Of a DNA stretch of 64,000 bases, positions 25,780 to 34,190 are shown one piece after another. Source of the DNA: JACKAQ01 sp020634975 [NCBI: Calditrichia bacterium] (GTDB taxonomy: Bacteria; Calditrichota; Calditrichia; RBG-13-44-9). The stretch covers positions 1 to 64,000 of the forward strand of contig JACKAQ010000004.1 in NCBI GenBank assembly GCA_020634975.1, given 5' to 3'. Positions within the stretch are counted from its first letter, which is position 1. Each line of letters starts with the position of its first letter. The notes beneath the pieces were generated by a model. That model had not been told where the DNA came from. It made no database searches and worked only from the letters and a program-made list of their open reading frames with translations. A program made the translations under genes and the position numbers.

Positions 25780-26253
25780 ATGAAACGGATCGTTTTTGTA
25801 TGTTTGGGAAATATTTGCCGGTCACCCGCCGCGGAAGGTGTGATGCAATCGATGGTCGAAAAAGCGGGGCTGGCCGATGCCATAAAAATAGATTCTGCCG
25901 GAACTTCCGGGTGGCACATCGGTGAAAAAGCGGATCGGCGTATGCGCCAAACGGCGGACAATCGCGGTTATTCGCTCACCAGCCGCTCGCGCCAATTCCA
26001 GTCTCCGGTCGATTTTGAGACCTTCGATTTAATTGTGGCGATGGATGACGACAACGTTCGAGATTTGAAATCACTGGATCGCAGCGGATCATTTGCGCAT
26101 AAAATTGTGAAAATGACCGATTTTTGCCAAAATTGCCGGGAAACCGAAGTGCCCGATCCGTATTACGGCGGTGCACAGGGATTTGAACACGTACTCGATT
26201 TGCTGGAAGACGCCTGCGCCGGACTTCTCGAGCACATCAAAAAAACGCTGTAA
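25780..26253 (+). CDS. Low-molecular-weight protein-tyrosine-phosphatase family protein
   Basis: This 157-residue enzyme has the active-site loop CLGNICRSP (Cys8, Arg14) at the N-terminus and the catalytic aspartate in VPDPYYGG near residue 127, so it should be catalytically complete. The family includes true tyrosine phosphatases, arginine phosphatases and phosphatases acting on sugar adducts. Members of the LMW-PTP-A branch have been shown to dephosphorylate ribulosamine/erythrulosamine 5-phosphates on glycated proteins and to occur beside fructosamine-kinase genes. Here such a kinase follows immediately on the same strand, so a protein-deglycation role is my preferred reading. Confidence 0.92.
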   Translation: MKRIVFVCLGNICRSPAAEGVMQSMVEKAGLADAIKIDSAGTSGWHIGEKADRRMRQTADNRGYSLTSRSRQFQSPVDFETFDLIVAMDDDNVRDLKSLDRSGSFAHKIVKMTDFCQNCRETEVPDPYYGGAQGFEHVLDLLEDACAGLLEHIKKTL

Positions 26254-26272
26254 ATTTTGGACAGGATAGATA

Positions 26273-26300
26273 GTAGCGGTAATTCATGAATTACCGCTAC
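26273..26300. repeat. Perfect 28-base palindrome
   Basis: GTAGCGGTAATTCA and its exact reverse complement TGAATTACCGCTAC abut with no loop, between the phosphatase and kinase genes. It could be an operator, a REP-like element or a terminator without a T-run. Confidence 0.75.
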
Positions 26301-26321
26301 TTCTGATCCACAAACTCAATT

Positions 26322-27182
26322 ATGACAAATTTACACAAACAAATTGAAACATGGGCCGGTGAGCCGATCGCCCAAAAAAGTGGTGTCGGTGGCGGGAGCA
26401 TTGCCAGCACCAGCCGGATTCGCTTTGCTTCCGGTCGCGAAGTGTTTTTGAAAACCGGTGCGAATCATCCAAAAATGTTTCCTGTAGAGGCAAACGGGTT
26501 GGCGGAATTGCGCAAATCCGGCGCCATTCGCGTGCCGGAAGTGCTGCATGTGACCGGCGAAATGTTGCTGCTGGAAAATATTTCCACCGGAAATCCGCGA
26601 GGCGATTTCTTCGAACGTTTCGGGCGTCAGTTTGCAGAATTGCATCGCCATCATGCGGAAACATTTGGTTTTTATGAAGATAACTTCATTGGTGCAACGC
26701 CGCAAATCAATCTTGCAGCAGGCAAATCTGCCCAAAATTGGGCAGAATTTTTTTGGGAAAAGCGCCTGCTGTTCCAATACAAACTTGCGGAAAAACGCGG
26801 TTACGCCACGCCTGATCTGACCAAATTATTCGGAAAACTGGAATCTGCAATTGCTGATTTGCTGGCTGGCAGCGAAGAGCCGCCATCGCTGTTGCACGGC
26901 GATTTGTGGAGCGGCAATTTTTTAGCGGATGAAAATAATGAACCGGTACTCATCGATCCGGCGGCATATTATGGTCACCGCGAAGCAGATTTGGCAATGA
27001 CACAACTGTTCGGCGGTTTCAGCGAATCCTTTTACGCAGCCTATCGCGAGGCTTTTCCATTGCCGGATGGCTGGCGGGAACGGGAAAATTTATACAAATT
27101 GTATCATGTGTTAAACCATCTCAACCTGTTTGGCCGCGGGTATTACAGCCAGGCAATTTCGCTGTTACGAAATTATTTCTGA
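26322..27182 (+). CDS. Fructosamine/ribulosamine kinase family protein
   Basis: This 286-residue protein has the aminoglycoside-phosphotransferase-like fold of the fructosamine-3-kinase family: a glycine-rich loop GVGGGSIASTSRI near residue 22, the lysine in VFLKT near residue 43, catalytic HGDLWSGNFL near 192, and the metal-binding DPAAYYGHREADLAM near 211. Family members phosphorylate the third carbon of sugars attached to protein amines, after which the adduct falls off. Bacterial members mostly prefer ribulosamines and erythrulosamines. The neighbouring LMW phosphatase would make those substrates from 5-phosphate adducts. Confidence 0.92.
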   Translation: MTNLHKQIETWAGEPIAQKSGVGGGSIASTSRIRFASGREVFLKTGANHPKMFPVEANGLAELRKSGAIRVPEVLHVTGEMLLLENISTGNPRGDFFERFGRQFAELHRHHAETFGFYEDNFIGATPQINLAAGKSAQNWAEFFWEKRLLFQYKLAEKRGYATPDLTKLFGKLESAIADLLAGSEEPPSLLHGDLWSGNFLADENNEPVLIDPAAYYGHREADLAMTQLFGGFSESFYAAYREAFPLPDGWRERENLYKLYHVLNHLNLFGRGYYSQAISLLRNYF

Positions 27183-27346
27183 TGCAATCTTAAAAAATTT
27201 CGTATATTATAAGAACGGACTAAAATATGTTGTCCGGGCTTTGCTTGATTGTCCGTAACTTGTTTGCAGGGCAATTTTTCAGGAAGTTTGATAATACAAG
27301 GAAGCAGCAGCGAAGCCAAGAATTACCATTAGTTAGAAAGGCACCT

Positions 27347-28303
27347 ATGACTGAAGTGCAGTCGCGTCAAATTTTTTTGGTGATGGTGTTTTGGGCATTT
27401 GCTTTTTTTTGTCGTCCGGTGGCTGCTCAGGCAACAGCAGACCACCCGTATTTACCACTTTCCATCCCGGATCACGACGTAAAACCACTCCGTAATTTGG
27501 TCGATCCCCAGTTTCAAAAATCTCTCGAAGCACGGTTGCAGCAAAATCCCCTTTGGGCGAAATTGATGGCAGACAAACGGCTGGCTGTCGGTTTGGTAGA
27601 TTTGAGTGATCCCGAAAATGTAAAATTTGCCAGAGTCAACGGCAACCAGATGATGTACGCAGCCAGTTTGCCAAAGCTGGCGATATTATTGGCTGCGGAA
27701 AATGCCATTGAGGAAGGGAAAATCCCGAATACGCAGGATGTGCAAAATGATCTGCGTATCATGATCAGCCAATCGAATAATCAAGCTGCAACCCGGATGT
27801 ACCGAATGGTCGGTGGCGCAAAATATATCGAGAAAGTGCTCCGCAATCCACACAACCAATTTTACGATACGCGTTACGGCGGCGGATTGTGGGTGGGACG
27901 TCCGTATGCCAAAGGCGGGCAGCGATACGGCGATCCGATGAAAAACCTCAGCCACGCTGCAACGGCAACGCAGGTTTGCCGCTATTATTATTTGCTGGCG
28001 ATGGGCAAATTGATCAACCGGCAGCGCAGTGAAGAAATGTTAGGCTATCTGGTTGATCCGGAACTGCACCACAAATTTGTGAACAGCATCGAACGGGTTG
28101 CGCCGGATTGCAAAATATACCGGAAATCCGGCACGTGGCGAAACTGGCACGCGGATTCCATGTTGTGCTGGGGACCGAACTGGCGCCGTTATATTTTGGT
28201 GGGGTTGGTGGAAGATGCCAAAGGCGAGCAGATTTTACGTGATCTGGTTCCGGCGGTCGAAGAAGTGTTGCGCAGTCATTCCGCCGCATACGAAGTTCAG
28301 TAA
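27347..28303 (+). CDS. Exported beta-lactamase-fold serine hydrolase (class A-like)
   Basis: This 318-residue protein has a signal peptide (hydrophobic up to PVAAQA) and the three motifs of the class A beta-lactamase/penicillin-binding superfamily: SLPK (SxxK) near residue 107, SQSNN (SxN) near 142, and KSG in YRKSGTW near 263. I cannot see the class A ExxxN omega-loop glutamate in a clear form, so real beta-lactam hydrolysis is uncertain and a peptidase or esterase role is as likely. The ATG chosen follows AGAAAGG; a frame extends 40 codons further upstream but lacks a signal-like start. A second serine hydrolase with the same motifs faces it across a shared terminator. Confidence 0.85.
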   Translation: MTEVQSRQIFLVMVFWAFAFFCRPVAAQATADHPYLPLSIPDHDVKPLRNLVDPQFQKSLEARLQQNPLWAKLMADKRLAVGLVDLSDPENVKFARVNGNQMMYAASLPKLAILLAAENAIEEGKIPNTQDVQNDLRIMISQSNNQAATRMYRMVGGAKYIEKVLRNPHNQFYDTRYGGGLWVGRPYAKGGQRYGDPMKNLSHAATATQVCRYYYLLAMGKLINRQRSEEMLGYLVDPELHHKFVNSIERVAPDCKIYRKSGTWRNWHADSMLCWGPNWRRYILVGLVEDAKGEQILRDLVPAVEEVLRSHSAAYEVQ

Positions 28304-28330
28304 AAACAAAGAATTATCAATTGAAAATAT

Positions 28331-28354
28331 AAGCTCCCGGAATTCCGGGAGCTT
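28331..28354. terminator. Perfect bidirectional terminator
   Basis: AAGCTCCCGGAA and TTCCGGGAGCTT form an uninterrupted 24-base palindrome followed by a T-run on the plus strand and preceded by an A-containing stretch. It sits between the stops of two convergent serine hydrolase genes. Confidence 0.9.
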
Positions 28355-28357
28355 TTT

Positions 28358-29608
28358 TTATTCGCTCAAAATTTTATCGATGAATGTTGCAATCGACTGA
28401 TGCTCAACGGCGGAATTTTTTTTGAGCACGTTGGACATCAACGCGACGTAATAAATTCGTCCATCCTCATGCTCTACTATCGCGACGGAATTCATATAAT
28501 TATCAACATTCCCGCGATATTTTCCGCACTCAAAACCCTCTTCTTTTTTGCATTTATACAAGCTGCCGGATTTGAAATAGACCTTTGCCGAATTCAGTCG
28601 CGGCGATGCCGCATAACGAATTCTGCGGGCGGTCAGGTATAACATTCGTTTGATTTCCAGGCTTGACCACGAATCCACCAGCTTGCCCCGTTCCATCGCA
28701 ACCAGATATTTCATCAACGCGCGAGGTGTGGCGTAACTGCGTGCGCCGGGCACACGGTTTTGTCCGGTTGCGGTGAAAAAGCTGCCCAATTGCCACTCGT
28801 TTTCGGTAATGCCGACGGCACGAAGCGGGTCGTTCACAACCGAAAGCGCCATGATTTTCAGCGAATCCTTGCGGGTATTTTTGAAAAATTCGGCTTCCTG
28901 CTCGAGTGATGGTGGGTAATTTTCGCCAAATTGACGCATTAACAGCATCTCTTTCCAAACGGTGCTGGCTGCGGCGTTGGAACTGGCGGAAAGCATGTGA
29001 TCCGTCCATTCGTATAGCGAAAACGTGTCGCCAATCCGCACGGCACGCACGGCAAATGCTTTGGTTTCGACATTGTAAACCGGTACTTCGTGATGGTTGG
29101 GCATCGCCCATTGATCGGCGATAATCATGCGGTTTCGCATCAGTTCGATGCGTTTTTCCGGTGCATCCGGGAACAGCCGCTGGAGTTCGGTGAACAATCC
29201 GGCGGCAATCGCAAGCTTGCCAACGCTGCCGGGATTAAATTCGCGATCCGCCTGCCGTTCGGCGTAGCGAACCGGTTTTCCGGGCGTTACTTCCAGCACG
29301 GAAACAGAATAGCTTTCGTCACGATTGGGGAACAGCGCATCGATTTTTTTCTGAAAATCTTCGCTGACAGGTGGCAAACTTGCCAGGCTGTCGCCCCGTT
29401 CGTTTTGCAGATTTAGCAACATATCGCCGATGCTTTTCTGCCCACCGGACGGCGGTTTGGTGCCGCGCAACTCGCCGTTCATCACCAGTTGCAGTCGCAA
29501 CAATCTGCGAATGCCGGTGATCAAATATCCGTCATACGGATATGCCTGCAAAAAATCACTTGCAAACAAACTCAATATTAACAGCAATTTATAGATTGGT
29601 TTTTGCAT
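28358..29608 (-). CDS. Exported beta-lactamase-fold serine hydrolase (second copy type)
   Basis: This 416-residue protein has a signal peptide ending near LQAYP and the motifs SVGK (SxxK) near residue 127, SASSNAA (SxN) near 209, and FKSGSL (KSG) near 347. It is about 100 residues longer than its convergent neighbour; the extra part lies at the N-terminus and between SxN and KSG. Two cysteine-rich positions (KCKKEEGFECGKY) after the KSG motif could form a disulfide. The N-terminal region (35-95) shows no motif I know. As in the neighbour, the substrate may be a cell-wall peptide or a small ester rather than an antibiotic. The pair may be diverged duplicates. Confidence 0.82.
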   Translation of the reverse strand: MQKPIYKLLLILSLFASDFLQAYPYDGYLITGIRRLLRLQLVMNGELRGTKPPSGGQKSIGDMLLNLQNERGDSLASLPPVSEDFQKKIDALFPNRDESYSVSVLEVTPGKPVRYAERQADREFNPGSVGKLAIAAGLFTELQRLFPDAPEKRIELMRNRMIIADQWAMPNHHEVPVYNVETKAFAVRAVRIGDTFSLYEWTDHMLSASSNAAASTVWKEMLLMRQFGENYPPSLEQEAEFFKNTRKDSLKIMALSVVNDPLRAVGITENEWQLGSFFTATGQNRVPGARSYATPRALMKYLVAMERGKLVDSWSSLEIKRMLYLTARRIRYAASPRLNSAKVYFKSGSLYKCKKEEGFECGKYRGNVDNYMNSVAIVEHEDGRIYYVALMSNVLKKNSAVEHQSIATFIDKILSE

Positions 29609-29657
29609 ATTTCGATTCCCAGTTTTCAGTCAAGTTTGATAAACGTGCGATGGAATG

Positions 29658-29779
29658 TTGCCGCAAAGGTGCAAAGCACACAAAGAAAGATTTTGAATTA
29701 CACTGACACCTTTAGCGTTGCGAAGCAGGAGCTTCGCAACGAGTATAAAAAAAATCGCGATCTTGCGCCTTTGCGGCAA
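29658..29779. repeat. Short element with 17-bp terminal inverted repeats
   Basis: TTGCCGCAAAGGTGCAA (29658-29674) and TTGCGCCTTTGCGGCAA (29763-29779) are inverted repeats with one mismatch. Inside lies a second hairpin, CGTTGCGAAGC (29716-29726) with GCTTCGCAACG (29731-29741). The 122-base unit lacks a gene and resembles a small non-autonomous repeat, or composite terminator, between the serine hydrolase start and the YhhN gene end. Confidence 0.5.
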
Positions 29780-29786
29780 AAAAATC

Positions 29787-30422
29787 CTAAAACACAACCG
29801 ATCGCGCGATGAGGTATTGGGCAATAAAATACGTCGAGAGAATGAGCAATTGCGCATTGCGAAATCGTTTCACGAAACGGTTGAACGCCAGCGAAGTATC
29901 GGAAATGACGAACAGAATTGCGCCGATCATTCCCCAAAGCGCAGCCGGCGATTGCAGTTGATCCCACCGTGCGGCAGCCAGCCAGCCCATCGAAGCGATT
30001 GCCGTCGCGTAAATTGCAACCGGTATTCGCATTTTTCCGAGATGCCGCCATGCGTAAGCCACAAATAATCCTGCCGCGAGAAAAAATATCACCAAAAAGA
30101 TGATGCTGTCAAACGGCACAATTTCCCGGGAAAATGCCGCAATATAAAACAGATGCGCGATCAAAAAACTGACCAAACCGGGAATAAAGCGATCGCCCGG
30201 CAGCATCAAAAAAATATCGCCGAACAGCGAGAACAGCAACCCGAGCAAAATCCATTGCTGATAGGTTGCATCCGCACAAACGAGCGAACCGGCGAGCAGT
30301 AAAATAGCAATTGTCGTCAGCGGCTTGAACAAATACACCTGCCAGCGCGGACCGGAATATTCGGCGCGAATGTTCAGCGCAGCAGAAAGAAAAATGGCGG
30401 TTGGCAAGATGATTTCGGGCAT
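29787..30422 (-). CDS. YhhN/TMEM86-family membrane protein (putative lysoplasmalogenase)
   Basis: This 211-residue protein consists almost entirely of hydrophobic segments, about eight membrane helices. Family signatures include KPLTTIAILLLAG near residue 32, LLFSLFGDIFLMLP near 62 with its conserved Asp, GLVSFLIAHLFYI near 80, and LFVISDTSLAFNRF near 175. Animal TMEM86 and the Legionella homologue hydrolyse the vinyl-ether bond of lysoplasmalogens. Whether this host makes plasmalogens is unknown, so the function is by homology. I chose the ATG giving MPEIILPT; the longer frame upstream has no membrane-protein character. Confidence 0.85.
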   Translation of the reverse strand: MPEIILPTAIFLSAALNIRAEYSGPRWQVYLFKPLTTIAILLLAGSLVCADATYQQWILLGLLFSLFGDIFLMLPGDRFIPGLVSFLIAHLFYIAAFSREIVPFDSIIFLVIFFLAAGLFVAYAWRHLGKMRIPVAIYATAIASMGWLAAARWDQLQSPAALWGMIGAILFVISDTSLAFNRFVKRFRNAQLLILSTYFIAQYLIARSVVF

Positions 30423-30541
30423 TTTCGTAATTCGTTTCTGTGGTAAAAGGAGGGATTTTCTGCATCCCAAATCCCAATTTGATTGGAAAGAGATAAAGTT
30501 TAGCCGGGAACAAATACATGATTCGGAGATCATTTTATGTC

Positions 30542-30566
30542 ATTCCCGCAATCTTTAAGCGGGAAT
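30542..30566. repeat. REP-like inverted repeat (ATTCCCGC type)
   Basis: ATTCCCGC (30542-30549) and GCGGGAAT (30559-30566) form a hairpin preceded by TC. It matches the widespread 'tcattcccgc...gcgggaatc' type of intergenic repeat. A close relative lies at 32277-32296. Confidence 0.6.
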
Positions 30567-30670
30567 CAAAAGCTTCAATATTCCGGATGCCCGATAAAAG
30601 CGCTCGGACAAGGCAACACCAGTTGTGGATAAAAAAACGCAATCCGCAAATGGAAAATTTTGGTAACTAC

Positions 30671-32002
30671 CTATTTATTCAACACTTCGACCACTTTTCC
30701 GCGCAAAATATTCACGGTGGCGTCGGTGATTTCCACGTTCACAAACTGACCGCGGCGAAAATCGCCTTTCGGGAAAATCACGATTTTGTTGGCATCGTTG
30801 CGACCCTGAAATTCATCTGCAGATTTTTTGGTGAATTCCTGATCGATCAGCACTTCGTGAATTTGCCCGATGTGCGCCAGGTTTTTTTGGTAGGAATGGC
30901 GCCGCTGGATCTCGTTCAATTTCACGATGCGTTCGGTTTTTACCGGCTCGGGCACGTCGTCCGGAAATTTGCGTTTGGCAATGGTTTGCGGGCGTTCGGA
31001 ATATTTGAAAATGAACGCGGAATCGTATTGCACAGCTTCCATCACGTTCAGCGTTTCCGCAAATTCGGCGTCGGTTTCGGTGGGGAATCCCACGATAATA
31101 TCCGTGCTGAGCGCCATTTGCGGATACAACTCGCGAATCTCATCAACGAGATCGAGATATTCTTTTTGGGTGTAGGTGCGGTTCATCATTTCCAAAACGC
31201 GGTCGTTGCCGGCTTGCAGCGGCAGATGAATCTGTTTGCACAATTTGGGATTTTCGGCAATCACTTTCAGCAGTGGGCGCGGGAAATCTTTCGGGTGCGG
31301 GGAGGTAAAGCGGATGCGCTCGATGCCCTCAACTTCGCTCACTTTTTCCAATAAATACGCGAAATCGTTGCCTTCAAATTTGTAAGAATTGACGTTTTGC
31401 CCGAGCAGCGTGATCTGGCGAAAGCCCTGTTCGGCCAGTCGTTTAGCTTCGTCCACCACGTTTTGAGGGGATCGGCTGCGTTCGCGACCACGGGTGTAAG
31501 GCACAACGCAAAAGGTGCAGAAGTTATCGCAGCCGCGCATCACGGCAATCCATGCGTTCACACCTTCTGTCTGGGTGGGATAGACATCGCTGTAAGTTTC
31601 AAATTCTGATAGGGTTACGTCCCAATTTTTTGCATCATTTCCGTTGACATCCATATCTGCCAGCAGTTGCGGAAGGCGTTTGTAGCTGTCCGGTCCGGCG
31701 ATAAAATCGATGGGCAATTTGGGATTTTCCAGCAATTGTTTGCGGAAATTGGTGGCCATGCAGCCCAAAATTCCGACCTGCGCTTTACCTTTTCCGTTGC
31801 GTTCAGACTGGATCCTATTGATCCGGCTGAAAACTTTGTTGTTGGCGTTTTCCCGAACGGAGCAGGTGTTCAGCAGCACGATGTCCGCATCCGTTTCCGT
31901 TTGGGTCAGTTCGTAGCCGCTTTCCGCCAGCACGGATTTCACGATTTCCGTATCATACACGTTCATCTGGCAGCCGTATGTTTCGATAAAGACTTTTTTC
32001 AT
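30671..32002 (-). CDS. miaB: tRNA-2-methylthio-N6-dimethylallyladenosine synthase
   Basis: This 443-residue radical-SAM enzyme adds a methylthio group to i6A at position 37 of tRNAs reading UNN codons. It begins KKVFIETYGCQMNVYDTE, the UPF0004 cluster-binding domain, with further cysteines in LNTCSVRE and GCMA. The radical-SAM cluster motif CDNFCTFC is near residues 153-160, followed by VPYTRGRERSR. A C-terminal TRAM domain is present (KGDFRRGQFVNVEITDATVN). The ATG is chosen because of AGGAATGATCGG in front of it and the normal family start. The gene stands alone on the minus strand. Confidence 0.97.
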   Translation of the reverse strand: MKKVFIETYGCQMNVYDTEIVKSVLAESGYELTQTETDADIVLLNTCSVRENANNKVFSRINRIQSERNGKGKAQVGILGCMATNFRKQLLENPKLPIDFIAGPDSYKRLPQLLADMDVNGNDAKNWDVTLSEFETYSDVYPTQTEGVNAWIAVMRGCDNFCTFCVVPYTRGRERSRSPQNVVDEAKRLAEQGFRQITLLGQNVNSYKFEGNDFAYLLEKVSEVEGIERIRFTSPHPKDFPRPLLKVIAENPKLCKQIHLPLQAGNDRVLEMMNRTYTQKEYLDLVDEIRELYPQMALSTDIIVGFPTETDAEFAETLNVMEAVQYDSAFIFKYSERPQTIAKRKFPDDVPEPVKTERIVKLNEIQRRHSYQKNLAHIGQIHEVLIDQEFTKKSADEFQGRNDANKIVIFPKGDFRRGQFVNVEITDATVNILRGKVVEVLNK

Positions 32003-32374
32003 CCGATCATTCCTAAAAATTTTTTCCAATAGCCCAAAAATTTACAACCTTTCGCCGGATGAACAAAGAAAAAATTAACTCGGCAGGATTTTGCAAACGC
32101 AAAAAATCGATTGCCGGAAGCGCTTGAATATTTCCAACGATTGCGATAACTTGTTGAAAATTTGTAAGCTGGATTGGATGTTACATTTTTGAAATCCGGT
32201 TGTTTTTGGATTCAGGCGACTCCTGCCGCCACGCCGAAAGGCACTCCATCGGAGCAGGAGTGACCGGAATATTGTCATTCCTGCGATGGCAGGAATCCCC
32301 ATATTCAGGTTAATCACGAACTAATCGGGAATTATCCTGCAACTGACGGTTAACAATTAAAAAGGGAGAAAACT
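32003..32374. other. Intergenic region with REP-like hairpins
   Basis: It separates the divergent miaB and OPT genes. ACTCCTGC (near 32219) pairs with GCAGGAGT (near 32252), and ATTCCTGC (32277-32284) pairs with GCAGGAAT (32289-32296); both look like dispersed repeats. Promoters for both genes must be here but I cannot place them with confidence. Confidence 0.5.
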
Positions 32375-34090
32375 GTGGCGACGACTGATCAACGGGTTAT
32401 CCGGCGCGGGCCATACCCGGAACTCACCTGGCCGGCGATTCTTGTGGGCTATTTTTTGGGTGCAATTATTACGTTGAGTATTGGTTACGCCAGTCTGATT
32501 CTGGGCTTTTCAATCGAAGGATCGGAACTGGCGGCAATTTTAGGCTTCGGGATTTTGCGCGGCATCATGAAGCGATCGAGCATTGTGGAAAACAACATCA
32601 ACCAGACGATCGCCAGCGGCGTAAACGGCGCTTCGGCGGGGATGATGTTTTCTGTACCGGCGCTGTTTATTCTCGGCGAAACCAGTTTCAACCCGATACT
32701 GATGGTTTTTGGCTGTATGGCTGGCGCTGTTTTGGGTATCGCATTCATCATTCCATTGCGTAAACAAATGATTGATTATGAAAGACTTACCTATCCCGGC
32801 GGTGTAGCGGTAGCTGCAATCTTGAAATCACCCGGCGCGGGCATGCGCAAAGCCATGTTCATGCTTGGCGGCGCGGCGATCAGCGGGATTGTGCATTTTC
32901 TTTCGCTGTCCACCGGATTTGAAAACTGGGAATTAGGCGCCATAATCGGGATGCCCGGCTACATGAACGGCGTTTGGTACGTATCGATGCTGACGCTCGG
33001 TGTGGCGTTCATCGCCGGTCGCGGCGGCGTATTTTTCATTATTGGCGGTTATGTGTGTTACTGGATTTTGGCGCCGATTTTAGCGGCGCAGGGGCATATT
33101 TTGGCAGATGTCAACCCGAATACCTTGCGGGTGGAATTGTTTCGTCCGGTGGGTATCGGGATGTTGATCGGCGGCGCAGTTGCCGGAATTTTACTGGCCT
33201 TCCCGCTGATCGTCAGCGCGATTCGCAGCATGCAGAACGCCGCAAAAATGGGCACCGGACTCTCGAAAGATGAAATGCCCATCAAGTTTTTGTATTTCGC
33301 AATTGTCGGTGCAGCGATTTTACTGTTCATCATTGCGGTAACTTCAACGCGGGAAATCGGGCTGGTTCGTGGCGGATTGATGGCCATTATGGGCACGCTC
33401 TGGATCTGGATTGCCGGCGTTATTTTATCCGAATGCATCGGGCGTACCAACTGGTCGCCGCTCAGCGGGATGACACTCATCGCAATTACCATTTTTATTT
33501 TTATCGCCAGCGGCATTGCTGATAGCGCAGCAATTATTTCTGCGGTTACTGTCGGTGCTGCCGCATGTGTCGCAATGGCGCAAGCTACAGATTTGATGCT
33601 CGATTTGAAAACCGGATACCTTGTTGGCGCGACGCCCAAAAAACAGCAAATCGGACAGTTTTTGGGCAGTTGGCTCGGTCCGATTTTGGTGATGACGCTG
33701 ATATTTATTTTGCATCAGGCAGATGGTTTGGGCAGCGAAAAATTGCCTGCGCCGCAGGGACAGGCGCTTGCCAGCGTAATTGAAGGCATTTTGGGCGGCG
33801 ATGTGCCTCGAATGAAATATCTCGCCGGCGCAGGTTTGGGCGCGTTGCTCAGTTTCAGCGGCATCGGCGGACTGGGAATTTTGGTTGGATTGGGATTTTA
33901 CCTGCCGTTCAATATTGTGCTTACTTACAGCCTCGGCACGCTCGGGCGAGTGGTTTTGGATCGTGTGAAAGGTCATCGTTTTAGCGAAGATATCGGTATT
34001 CCGGTTGCCGCCGGTTTGATCGTCGGCGAAGCGCTGGTCGGTGTCGGTTTCGCAATGGTGAAAGTGATTCAGGGTGCGATGGGTGGCTGA
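32375..34090 (+). CDS. OPT-family oligopeptide/metal-chelate transporter
   Basis: This 571-residue integral membrane protein belongs to the OPT superfamily: WPAILVGYFLGAIIT near residue 20, then the conserved block PALFILGETSFNPILMVFGC, LRKQMIDYERLTYPGGVAVA near 130-149, and later GLGALLSFSGIGGLGILVG. I count around fourteen hydrophobic segments. Members import oligopeptides or metal-siderophore complexes with protons; the bacterial branch is poorly characterised, so the cargo is open. Translation starts at GTG preceded by GGGAGAAAACT. A small membrane protein gene follows after 100 bases on the same strand and may be co-transcribed. Confidence 0.9.
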   Translation: MATTDQRVIRRGPYPELTWPAILVGYFLGAIITLSIGYASLILGFSIEGSELAAILGFGILRGIMKRSSIVENNINQTIASGVNGASAGMMFSVPALFILGETSFNPILMVFGCMAGAVLGIAFIIPLRKQMIDYERLTYPGGVAVAAILKSPGAGMRKAMFMLGGAAISGIVHFLSLSTGFENWELGAIIGMPGYMNGVWYVSMLTLGVAFIAGRGGVFFIIGGYVCYWILAPILAAQGHILADVNPNTLRVELFRPVGIGMLIGGAVAGILLAFPLIVSAIRSMQNAAKMGTGLSKDEMPIKFLYFAIVGAAILLFIIAVTSTREIGLVRGGLMAIMGTLWIWIAGVILSECIGRTNWSPLSGMTLIAITIFIFIASGIADSAAIISAVTVGAAACVAMAQATDLMLDLKTGYLVGATPKKQQIGQFLGSWLGPILVMTLIFILHQADGLGSEKLPAPQGQALASVIEGILGGDVPRMKYLAGAGLGALLSFSGIGGLGILVGLGFYLPFNIVLTYSLGTLGRVVLDRVKGHRFSEDIGIPVAAGLIVGEALVGVGFAMVKVIQGAMGG

Positions 34091-34190
34091 TGCAGCGGCA
34101 CGGAATAATGGAAAAGGATAAATGATAAAGGATAAAGTGAAGAAGGCAAATAGCTGATCGCTAATGGCTTTAACATAGAGGAATTTAAGA

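Noticed and set aside
27347-29608. Antibiotic resistance pair of class A beta-lactamases
   Set aside because: The three serine-hydrolase motifs are shared with many non-lactamases, and the omega-loop Glu could not be identified with confidence, so no resistance call is made.
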